A DNA stretch of 64,000 bases from DATFVJ01 sp963820395 (GTDB lineage Bacteria > Actinomycetota > Actinomycetes > Streptosporangiales > Streptosporangiaceae). The notes beneath the pieces are model-generated. The model was not told the DNA's origin. It worked only from the letters and a program-made list of their open reading frames with translations, and ran no database searches. Location: positions 62,001 through 126,000 of the forward strand of contig CAWGAE010000012.1 of NCBI GenBank assembly GCA_963820395.1. Direction: 5' to 3'. Position numbers and translations under genes: made by a program. This document shows, piece after piece, positions 8,487 through 16,272 of the stretch (positions within the stretch are counted from its first letter, which is position 1; each line of letters begins with the position of its first letter).

Positions 8487-9380
8487 ATGGAGGCTGTGAA
8501 GGTCCGTATCGGAATTGGCCTGGGTACGGCCGCCGCTCCGGCCGAGTTCGCCAGGGCCGTCGACCGCCTGGAGGAGAATGGCGTCGACTCCCTGTGGCTT
8601 TCGGAGATGGTGTTCGGGCCCATGGTGGAGCCTTTCGTGGGTATGGCGCATGCCCTGGCACGCACTGTCCGGCTGAAGGTCGGTACCGGTGTGTCCGTAC
8701 TGCCCGGACGCAACCCCGTGCTGGTCGCCAAGCAGCTCGCGTCGCTGGCCGGGCTCGCGCCCCGGCGGGTGCTTCCCGTCTTCGGCCTGCAGCCCGCCCG
8801 ACCGCGGGAGCGCGTCTTGTTCCCGGCTCCTGCCGGGCGCCGCGGCGCGGTGTTCGACGAGGCCCTGAAGCTGTTGCGGCTGCTGCTGCGAGAGGAAACC
8901 GTGTCGTTCGCCGGCGAGTTCTTCGCGGTCGAGGGCGCGAGCGTCGGCCCGTTGCCGGCGGAGCCGCTCGACATCTGGCTTGGCGGCAGCGTTCCAGCTG
9001 CGCTGCGCCGCGTCGGCAGGTTCGGCGATGGGTGGCTTGCCAGCTTTGTCACACCTGAGGAGGCCCGCGCTGGGCGTGCGGCCATCCAGGCAGCCGCCAC
9101 CGCAGCGGGCCGCGAAGTCGATCCGGAGCACTTCGGGATCAGCCTCGCGGTCGCGACCGACGGACTGCCCGCAGAGTTGATCTTCGCCATCCGCCAGCGG
9201 CGGCCGCATGCCGATCCGACCGGGCTCGCGGCGGCAAGCTGGGATGATGCCCGTCGGCTTATCGCGGAGTACGTGGCCGCTGGCATCAGCAAGTTCGTCA
9301 TCCGGCCAGCCGCGGCAACCGCGTCACTTGACGAATTCATCGGGTACTTCACCCGCGAGCTGATGCCACTTCAGACGTGA
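8487..9380 (+). CDS. LLM-class F420-dependent oxidoreductase
   Basis: About 297 residues forming a luciferase-like TIM barrel (VRIGIGLGTAAAPAEFARAVDRLEENGVDSLWLSEM at the N-terminus, then RLKVGTGVSVLPGRNPVLVAKQLASL and LDIWLGGSVPAALRRVGRFGDGWL). Proteins of this subtype use reduced coenzyme F420 or FMN; the order of motifs resembles the MSMEG_3544-like group. The substrate cannot be told. The frame stays open to 8289; the start was set at ATG 8487, with GTG 8496 as an alternative. It is not obviously in an operon. Confidence 0.88.
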   Translation: MEAVKVRIGIGLGTAAAPAEFARAVDRLEENGVDSLWLSEMVFGPMVEPFVGMAHALARTVRLKVGTGVSVLPGRNPVLVAKQLASLAGLAPRRVLPVFGLQPARPRERVLFPAPAGRRGAVFDEALKLLRLLLREETVSFAGEFFAVEGASVGPLPAEPLDIWLGGSVPAALRRVGRFGDGWLASFVTPEEARAGRAAIQAAATAAGREVDPEHFGISLAVATDGLPAELIFAIRQRRPHADPTGLAAASWDDARRLIAEYVAAGISKFVIRPAAATASLDEFIGYFTRELMPLQT

Positions 9381-9793
9381 GAAGCAGATCGCGCCGCTAT
9401 CCGCTGGTCCGGTCGGCTGAACCGCGGTTCACCCCGGCGGGTAGGCGCGCACTATCGCTGCCCATTCCACCGGGGCTTGCTGCCGCGCGGCGAGAGCGGA
9501 CTCGCGTTTGGCGCTTGCCGGAGGTGCCTTCGCGGATCACATCACGCGGATCCTGGTTACGCGCAGCGGCAGCCCGCCGGTATCGATAGGTTGCCCCGCT
9601 TGGGCCGAGTTTCCGTCGCTCGCGCCGCGCTGGCCAAGGCGATGCTCGCGCCCGGCCGCATATCGAGATCGGCGGTGGACGAGCGCAGACCGCCTGACGG
9701 GCGGCAGCGCCTATTCGGCCTCGCGGTGAAGACCGGCGGCGCCGCACAACGCCGGAGTGATCGCGGCGGCGGCTTCCCGTAGCAGCTCGGTTG
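9381..9793. other. No gene recognised between two convergent genes
   Basis: The LLM oxidoreductase ends on the plus strand and the flavoprotein ends on the minus strand; the 410 bases between them contain only frames without recognisable composition or motif. Confidence 0.4.
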
Positions 9794-11017
9794 TTACCCC
9801 CGGCAGCGGCTCGCCACGGCTGCGCTCACCTGGCCGGCGGCGAATCCGGTGCCGCAGAGAAACCGCATCAGCGGGCCGAACGTGGCGGCGGCCGCCACGC
9901 CGATGAAGAACACGCCTGGCACGGTCGACTCGAACGAACCGGAAAGGCGCGGCGAACCGGCGACGCGCCGCAGCTGGGTTCGCAAGCCGGGGCTGAGGAA
10001 ATCCAGGCTAACCAGATTCACCCGGTAACCCGTGGCGGCCAGGACGTGATCGGCCCGCACATCGCGCTGCTCGCCGGTGGCGGACTGCAGGGTCAGCACT
10101 AGCTGCTCGCGGTCACGGCGTGCTTCCTGAATGCGCTGACCGGTGAGGACCGGGAACTGCCCGACGACCCGGTCGCGCAGCCACCACCCGCCGAGCGGAC
10201 CGAGCACCCTCCGAACCAGCGTGAGCCTGGTCTGCCTCGGCAGGTACCTGAACATTCCGGGGGCATGACTGAACGGGTAGAGCGACCACGCAGGTCCAAG
10301 CGGCGAGCGCGGCGCGGGCAGCAGGCTCGCCAGCCCAGCGGCGCGAGGCTTCGGCGGGTCGCCGAAACGCACCTGGCCGCGGGCGATGACTTGCACCCGC
10401 GCCCCCGCCTCATGCAGCAGCGCCGCGCCCTCCAGCGCAGACTGGCCAGCGCCGATCACGGCGACTTCCCGCCCGGCGAAGGCAGACAGATCTCGGTGCT
10501 GCGAGCTATGCGACAGGACGCCATCCGGCGATGGACCGTCCGGTACGACGGCCGTCAGTTGCGGAGGCAGGTAGCGGAAACCGGTCATGCCGCTTGCCAC
10601 CACCACCGTCTCTGTCTCGAGTTCTTCGCCGGAATCGAGCGTGACGTGAAACCGTCGGCCGCTCCTGTCAAGGTGGCGCACCTGCGCGGATTCGGCGTCG
10701 GGGACGAGCTGCTCCTGGAACCACTGGCCGTAACGAATGAACAGATCAATGGGCACAGGCTGGTTGTCACGCAACCGCTTGGTACCCGAGACGGCGCAGA
10801 AGTCAGCCAGCGTGAAGCCGGGCGCCGGTGCGGACAGGTTCGACGCCCACGGGGCCGACTTGAGGAACATGCCGGTCGGCATTTGCTCGCGCCAGCCGGC
10901 CATGACCGAACCGAAGGTCCGGACCCGCACGCCGCGTGCGCGCAGATGGGCCGCCGCGGACAGCCCGTATGGTCCGGCCCCGATGACGACAGCCGGCGTG
11001 GCAGCGGGCGTGTTCAC
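9794..11017 (-). CDS. FAD/NAD(P)-dependent flavoprotein monooxygenase-like
   Basis: A 407-residue protein with an N-terminal FAD-binding Rossmann motif (VVIGAGPYGLSAAAHL, residues 10-25) and a second nucleotide-binding motif in the middle (EVAVIGAGQSALEGAALL). Near the end LAATGYRVN matches the ATG-containing motif of FAD/NAD(P) oxidoreductases and of the ornithine/lysine N-hydroxylase and FMO superfamily. It probably hydroxylates or reduces a small molecule in the cytoplasm; the substrate is unknown. It starts at GTG 11017 behind AAAGGATGG, is transcribed away from cobN and has no partner on its strand. Confidence 0.85.
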   Translation of the reverse strand: MNTPAATPAVVIGAGPYGLSAAAHLRARGVRVRTFGSVMAGWREQMPTGMFLKSAPWASNLSAPAPGFTLADFCAVSGTKRLRDNQPVPIDLFIRYGQWFQEQLVPDAESAQVRHLDRSGRRFHVTLDSGEELETETVVVASGMTGFRYLPPQLTAVVPDGPSPDGVLSHSSQHRDLSAFAGREVAVIGAGQSALEGAALLHEAGARVQVIARGQVRFGDPPKPRAAGLASLLPAPRSPLGPAWSLYPFSHAPGMFRYLPRQTRLTLVRRVLGPLGGWWLRDRVVGQFPVLTGQRIQEARRDREQLVLTLQSATGEQRDVRADHVLAATGYRVNLVSLDFLSPGLRTQLRRVAGSPRLSGSFESTVPGVFFIGVAAAATFGPLMRFLCGTGFAAGQVSAAVASRCRG

Positions 11018-11329
11018 TGGTCACCATCCTTTGCCGTGGTGGAGACCTCGCCCCGGCCCGTGCTCGGCCAGCATGGTTGAGCTGGCGACCAAAGCAAGCC
11101 GCCGACTCGGGACGACCCGTCCGGAGACCTCGGATCGGGCTCTTTCCGGAGGCGGTCGGTGGGTCGTAGTCGGGCCGCCGAGAGCACCAGCCGAAGTTAT
11201 CAGCTGTGGTTCGAGGTCGCGTGCCTTCCCGAGAACGGGGGACCGTGACGTGACGGTTCGGAGCGCGAGCGGGCGTTAGGCGGCGGACCGGAGCGGGCGT
11301 GACGCGGCGGAGATGGCAGGATCGGGTGG
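11018..11329. other. Divergent intergenic region flavoprotein/cobN
   Basis: This 312-base gap must hold promoters for both the flavoprotein and cobN. I looked for a cobalamin riboswitch and found only a partial B12-box-like string at 11119-11130, which I do not accept as a riboswitch. Confidence 0.4.
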
Positions 11330-14300
11330 ATGGCCACCATCCTGCTGATCTCCACGGCCGACACCGAACTCCTGGCCGCCCGAAACGCCAGCGCCGGTTA
11401 CCGCACCGCTAACCCGGTGCGGATCCAGGATTGCGACCTCGCCGCACTCGCCGTCGGCGCTGATCTTGCGGTCGTCCGCCTGCTCGGCGGGCGCAAGGCA
11501 TGGCCCGCAGGGCTTGCGGCGCTGCGGCGGGCCGAGCTGCCGCTTGTCGCGCTCGGTGGCGAAGCCGCGCCAGACGCGGAACTGATGGCATTGTCCACGG
11601 TGCCCGCGGGAATCGCAGCGCAGGCACTCGGTTACCTGCGTGAGGGCGGCCCAGAGAACCTTCGCGAGCTTGCCGCGTTCCTTTCCGACACGATCCTGCT
11701 GACCGGTGAGGGCTTCGCGCCGCCGCGCCCGATGCCCCAATACGGGCCGCACGAATATCGGCCACACGGCGCGGGCCGGGAACACGGTGCGGGCCGGGAA
11801 CACGGTGCGGGCCGGGAACACGGTGCGGGCCGGGAACACGGTGCGGGCCGGGAACACGGTGCGGGCCGGGAACACGGTGCGGGCCGGGAACACGGTGCGG
11901 GCCGGGAACACGGTGCGGGCCGGGAACACGGTGCGGGCCGGGAACACGGTGCGGGCCGGGAACACGGTGCGGGCCGGGAACACGGTGCGGGCCGGGAACA
12001 CAGCCCACACCAGGCAGAAGGGCATCCCTGCTCAGGTCTGGGCGCTCAGCGGCCCATCGTCGCGGTCGTCTACTACCGTGCGCACGAACTGTCGGGCAAC
12101 ACGGCGTTCGTGGACACACTGTGCGCGGCGCTCGAGCAGAGCGGCGCCACGGCCATGCCGGTGTTCTGCGGCTCGCTTCGTAACCCGCCGGACGGCCTGA
12201 TCGAGCTGCTCCGGCAGGCTGACGCTGTGATCACGACCGTACTCGCGGCGGGAGGCGCGACCGCGAGCACTCCCGGCGCCGAGGAAGCAGGCGACGGCGA
12301 CGGATCGTGGGAGGCGGGGGCGCTCGCCGGACTCGGCGTGCCGATCATCCAGGGTCTCTGCGTGACATCCACCCGCGCGGAGTGGGCGGAGTCGGACGCG
12401 GCGCTCACCCCGATGGATGCCGCTATGCAGGTGGCGATACCGGAGTTCGACGGCCGCCTGATCACGGTGCCGTTCTCCTTTAAGGAAGAAGGCCCGGACG
12501 GCATCCCGGTGTACCGCGCGGATCCCGAGCGGGCGGCGCGCCTGGCACGCGTCGCGGGAGCGCATGCGCGGCTGCGCCGCACCCCGAACTCCGCGAAACG
12601 CATAGCGATCATGCTGTCCTCCTATCCGACCAAACATGCGCGGGTGGGGAACGCGGTAGGGCTCGACACCCCGGCGTCAGCCGTTCGGCTTCTCGATGCG
12701 TTGCGGCGGGCAGGCTACGATCTCGGGCCCGGGTTCCCACGGGAAGGGGATGCCCTCATCCACGCGCTGATAGCGGCGGGCGGGCACGACGCGGAATGGC
12801 TGACCGAGGAGCAGTTGCGCGCCGCACCGGTCAAGGTCCCCGGCGAGGTGCAGCGCCGGTGGTTCAGCCAGATCCCTGACGGCTTGCGCGAGCGGATCCT
12901 TTCTCATTGGGGCGACCCGCCCGGTGAGCTGTACGTGGACGGTAGCGACGACGCTGCCATCGTGCTCGCGGCGCTGCGGTTCGGGAACGTGGTGCTGATG
13001 ATCCAGCCGCCGCGCGGTTTCGGCGAGAACCCGGTGGCTATCTACCATGATCCGGACCTCCCGCCCTCGCATCATTACCTGGCGGCATACCGGTGGCTGG
13101 ACGAGGTCTTCCGCGCGGACGCGATCATCCACCTGGGCAAGCACGGAACGCTGGAGTGGCTGCCGGGAAAGGGGCTCGGGCTGTCCGCGGAGTGCGCGCC
13201 GGATCAGGTGCTGCGCGAGATACCGCTCGTCTACCCGTTCATCGTCAATGACCCGGGCGAGGGGACCCAGGCCAAGCGCCGTGCGCATGCCACCATCGTG
13301 GATCACCTGGTGCCGCCGATGGCCCGCGCGGACACCTACGGTGACCTGGCCAAGCTTGAGCAGTTGCTGGATGAGTACGCGACCGTGCAGGCGCTCGACC
13401 CGGCGAAGCTGCCCGCGATGCGCGCGCAGATCTGGACCCTCGTGCGGGCCGCGCAGTTGCACCACGACCTGCAGGTCGCGCAGCAGCCCGGTGAGACGGA
13501 GTTCGGCGACTTCGTGCTGCACATCGACGGCTACCTGTGCGAAGTGAAGGATGCCGCGATCCGCGATGGGCTGCACGTGCTCGGCGAGGCGCCCTCTGGT
13601 CCCGCGCTGATAAACCTGGTCGGGGTGATCCTACGGTCGGCACAGGTGTGGGGCGGGCGGTCCGGGGCCCTGCCGGGGCTGCGCGTGGCGCTCGGCGTGG
13701 ACGAGGCGTCGGCCTCCCGCGGTGAGCGCGACAGCGCCGAGGAGACCGTGCGCCTGCTGCTCGAGGGCATGGCCGAGGCCGGCTGGGATCCGGCGCGCGC
13801 GGCGGAAGTCTGCGACGCCGTCCTAGGTCCGGGCGTTCCGCCGGACACCTTCGAGGGGACCTCGCCCATCAGCCCGCTTTCGCCCGCGGGTCCGTCCGCT
13901 CCCGCGGGTCCGCTCGCCCCCGCGCCCTCGGGTCCGCCCGCGTCCTTGGGTCCGCCCGCGCCCTCGGGTCCGCCCGCGTCTTTGGGTCCGCCCGCGCCCT
14001 CGGGTGTGCCGGCGCCGGCCGGTCCGCTCGCGCCTGGCGGTCCGCCGGCGTCCTTGGGTCCGCCCGCGCCCTCGGGTCCGCCCGCGCCCTCGGGTGTGCC
14101 GGCGCCCTCGGGTGTGCCGGCGCCGGCCGGTCCGCTCGCGCCTGGCGGTCCGCCGGCGGCCGCGCTCGCGCCCGCCAGTCCATCCGCATCCACGGCAGAA
14201 GTAACATCAGCAGCAGACGCCGCATCGGCCGGCACGCTTGCCGCCACGCCTGCCGCCTCACCCGCCCCTCTGGGGCGGCCGACGCCGACTAGCCCATTCA

Positions 14301-15778
14301 TCTCAACAACAGAAGTTACATCAGCAACACGCGCCACATTGGTTGGTGCTTCCGAGTCAGTGATCCCTGATCGTGTTACCCGGCCCGCAAATAACGTCGG
14401 CAACTCAACACGAACGGGGATCTTGTACCCCGACGTTGTCCGCGTGCTTGAATTCGCGGCGGCTGAGGTGGTGCCCCGGCTCGCCGCGACGAGCGGTGAG
14501 ATCGACGCGGTACTCCGGGCGCTCGACGGCGGCTACATCCCGGCCGGTCCGTCCGGGTCGCCGACCCGAGGGCTGGTCAACGTGCTGCCCACGGGCCGCA
14601 ATTTCTACTCCGTCGACCCTAAGGCGATCCCTTCCCGCGCTGCCTGGGATACCGGCTCTGCTCTCGCGGAGTCCCTGCTCGCCAGGCACCTGGCCGACGA
14701 GGGTGATTACCCGCCCTGCGTGGGCCTCACGGTCTGGGGCACCTCCGCGATGCGTACCCAGGGCGACGACATCGCCGAGGTCCTCGCGTTGATTGGCTGC
14801 AGGCCGACCTGGGACGAGGCGTCCCGGCGCGTAACTGGCTTCGAGATCGTGCCCATTCCTGAACTCGGCCGCCCGCGCATCGATGTGACGTTGCGTATCT
14901 CCGGCTTCTTCCGCGACGCCCTGCCCCACGTGGTCGCCCTGATGGACGACGCGATTGCGGCGGTCGCGGAACTTGACGAGGCCGGTGAAGACAACTTCGT
15001 GCGCGCCCACGCCGTTGCGGACCTGGCTGGTCACGGCGACTGGCGCCGCGCGACCACGCGAATCTTCGGCTCCAAGCCTGGCGCCTACGGCGCGGGCCTG
15101 CTGCCGCTCATCGACGCACGGAACTGGCGGGACGACGCCGACCTGGCTGAGGTCTACGCGGTCTGGGGCGGCTACGCGTATGGGCGCGGGCTCGACGGCG
15201 CCGCGGCTCGGCCGGACATGGAGACGGCATTCCGCCGGATCGCGGTGGCCGCCAAGAACCAGGACAACCGTGAACACGACATCGTCGATTCCGACGACTA
15301 CTTCCAGTACCACGGCGGAATGGTCGCCATGGTGCGTGCGCTCACCGGGCGCAACCCCGTCGCCTACGTGGGAGATTCCGCGGTGCCTGACGCGGTGAGA
15401 ACCCGGACCCTTTCTGAGGAGACCCACCGGGTGTTCCGTGCTCGGGTAGTGAACCCGCGCTGGATCGCGGCGATGCGGCGGCACGGATACAAGGGCGCGT
15501 TCGAACTGGCCGCGACGGTCGACTACCTGTTCGGCTACGACGCGACCGCTGGGGTGGTCGCGGACTGGATGTATGAACAGCTCGCCGCGTCGTACGTGTT
15601 CGACGCCGAGACGCGGCAGTTCATGCGGGAGTCGAACCCGTGGGCGCTACGCGGGATCGCCGAGCGTTTGCTCGAGGCGGCGCAGCGCGGCCTGTGGGCC
15701 GAGCCCGATCCGAAAACCCTCGACAGGCTACGCCAGATGTATCTCGATCTGGAAGGTGACCTGGAGGAAGGCTCCTGA
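11330..15778 (+). CDS. cobN: Cobaltochelatase large subunit CobN, with two expanded tracts
   Basis: At 1482 residues this is longer than the usual 1200-1300 for CobN, which inserts cobalt into hydrogenobyrinic acid a,c-diamide with an AAA+ ChlI/CobS and ChlD/CobT partner. Family landmarks are clear: VVYYRAHELSGNTAFVD, LSSYPTKHARVGNAVGLDTPAS, HLGKHGTLEWLPGKGLGLS, PFIVNDPGEGTQAKRR, GLVNVLPTGRNFYSVDPKAIPS and DNREHDIVDSDDYFQYHGGM. The excess length lies in two inserts: 13 hexapeptide repeats GAGREH (residues about 147-224) and a Pro/Ala/Gly/Ser-rich linker (about residues 840-1020). Both fall between conserved blocks, so the chelatase core looks intact. Start at ATG 11330; the binding site is weak. 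No chelatase ATPase partner is in the window. Confidence 0.95.
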   Translation: MATILLISTADTELLAARNASAGYRTANPVRIQDCDLAALAVGADLAVVRLLGGRKAWPAGLAALRRAELPLVALGGEAAPDAELMALSTVPAGIAAQALGYLREGGPENLRELAAFLSDTILLTGEGFAPPRPMPQYGPHEYRPHGAGREHGAGREHGAGREHGAGREHGAGREHGAGREHGAGREHGAGREHGAGREHGAGREHGAGREHGAGREHGAGREHSPHQAEGHPCSGLGAQRPIVAVVYYRAHELSGNTAFVDTLCAALEQSGATAMPVFCGSLRNPPDGLIELLRQADAVITTVLAAGGATASTPGAEEAGDGDGSWEAGALAGLGVPIIQGLCVTSTRAEWAESDAALTPMDAAMQVAIPEFDGRLITVPFSFKEEGPDGIPVYRADPERAARLARVAGAHARLRRTPNSAKRIAIMLSSYPTKHARVGNAVGLDTPASAVRLLDALRRAGYDLGPGFPREGDALIHALIAAGGHDAEWLTEEQLRAAPVKVPGEVQRRWFSQIPDGLRERILSHWGDPPGELYVDGSDDAAIVLAALRFGNVVLMIQPPRGFGENPVAIYHDPDLPPSHHYLAAYRWLDEVFRADAIIHLGKHGTLEWLPGKGLGLSAECAPDQVLREIPLVYPFIVNDPGEGTQAKRRAHATIVDHLVPPMARADTYGDLAKLEQLLDEYATVQALDPAKLPAMRAQIWTLVRAAQLHHDLQVAQQPGETEFGDFVLHIDGYLCEVKDAAIRDGLHVLGEAPSGPALINLVGVILRSAQVWGGRSGALPGLRVALGVDEASASRGERDSAEETVRLLLEGMAEAGWDPARAAEVCDAVLGPGVPPDTFEGTSPISPLSPAGPSAPAGPLAPAPSGPPASLGPPAPSGPPASLGPPAPSGVPAPAGPLAPGGPPASLGPPAPSGPPAPSGVPAPSGVPAPAGPLAPGGPPAAALAPASPSASTAEVTSAADAASAGTLAATPAASPAPLGRPTPTSPFISTTEVTSATRATLVGASESVIPDRVTRPANNVGNSTRTGILYPDVVRVLEFAAAEVVPRLAATSGEIDAVLRALDGGYIPAGPSGSPTRGLVNVLPTGRNFYSVDPKAIPSRAAWDTGSALAESLLARHLADEGDYPPCVGLTVWGTSAMRTQGDDIAEVLALIGCRPTWDEASRRVTGFEIVPIPELGRPRIDVTLRISGFFRDALPHVVALMDDAIAAVAELDEAGEDNFVRAHAVADLAGHGDWRRATTRIFGSKPGAYGAGLLPLIDARNWRDDADLAEVYAVWGGYAYGRGLDGAAARPDMETAFRRIAVAAKNQDNREHDIVDSDDYFQYHGGMVAMVRALTGRNPVAYVGDSAVPDAVRTRTLSEETHRVFRARVVNPRWIAAMRRHGYKGAFELAATVDYLFGYDATAGVVADWMYEQLAASYVFDAETRQFMRESNPWALRGIAERLLEAAQRGLWAEPDPKTLDRLRQMYLDLEGDLEEGS
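11768..12001 (+). repeat. 13 tandem copies of an 18-bp in-frame repeat in cobN
   Basis: The unit GGTGCGGGCCGGGAACAC is repeated 13 times (234 bp) with essentially no divergence; only the first copy differs at one base. Each copy encodes Gly-Ala-Gly-Arg-Glu-His. The sharp identity indicates recent expansion. Confidence 0.97.
13855..14280 (+). repeat. Imperfect Pro/Ala/Gly/Ser-coding repeats in cobN
   Basis: Units such as PSGPPASLGPPAPSG and PSGVPAPAGPLAPGG recur several times with shuffled order, giving a disordered linker between the N- and C-terminal parts of CobN. The DNA repeats are 15-24 bp and mostly exact. Confidence 0.85.
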
Positions 15779-16272
15779 GCGCCAGTAATTTGTACTTTGA
15801 GCGAACGGCGTCCGGGTGGGCGCATGGCAGGTGGTGCCTGTCTTGAGGAGCGCGTGGTTGGTCAGCGTGCCGGAGCCGCCCACCTCGGCTGGCGGCACAC
15901 AGGCGATCAGCGCTCGGACCTGAGCGGAACCGCGGAAGTGGCCACATTGACGAGGGGATTGAGCATGCGATCGCGGCAGGCGAGCTGGACAGGGCGGTCC
16001 CTTCTCCAAGTCGCTTTATCCCGGCCCGGCGCTCCCCAGCCGCGTCCCTCCAGGTCATTCCCTGAGCCGCTGTCTGCGTGACGTCGCTGCGATAATCGGC
16101 CGGGAGGGCCCGGGAGAGGGAATGCGCGGCTCAGGGTCGGGCGTAGCCGAATCGCGATAGCTCGGGCAGGCTGCGGGATCAGCACGCTGACCTGCCCGAA
16201 CGTGCCAGTGCGGGAGCACGCCCCACCGCCGCCCCGGCCTTCCCGGTCAGGCATCGCTCCGGTGGCCGGAGC
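15779..16272. other. No gene recognised
   Basis: A 494-base gap between cobN and the convergently oriented phosphorylase. Open frames exist on both strands, but none has a convincing start, composition or motif. Confidence 0.4.

Noticed and set aside
11119..11130. GTCCGGAGACCT upstream of cobN matches the core of the B12 box
   Set aside because: The match is only 12 bases. The other conserved blocks of a cobalamin riboswitch, which should lie in the 150 bases before it, are not there, so I do not call a riboswitch.
11768..12001. Regular repeats that might suggest a CRISPR array
   Set aside because: The units are 18 bp, adjacent and without spacers, and they lie in frame inside cobN.
11276..12119. 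Two minus-strand frames with FPARTV or VPGPHR repeats
   Set aside because: They are the antisense reading of the 18-bp cobN repeat, which stays open in all frames because its length is a multiple of three.
12677..13576. 299-codon and other long minus-strand frames opposite cobN
   Set aside because: They lie over conserved CobN motifs, and their products show no domain.
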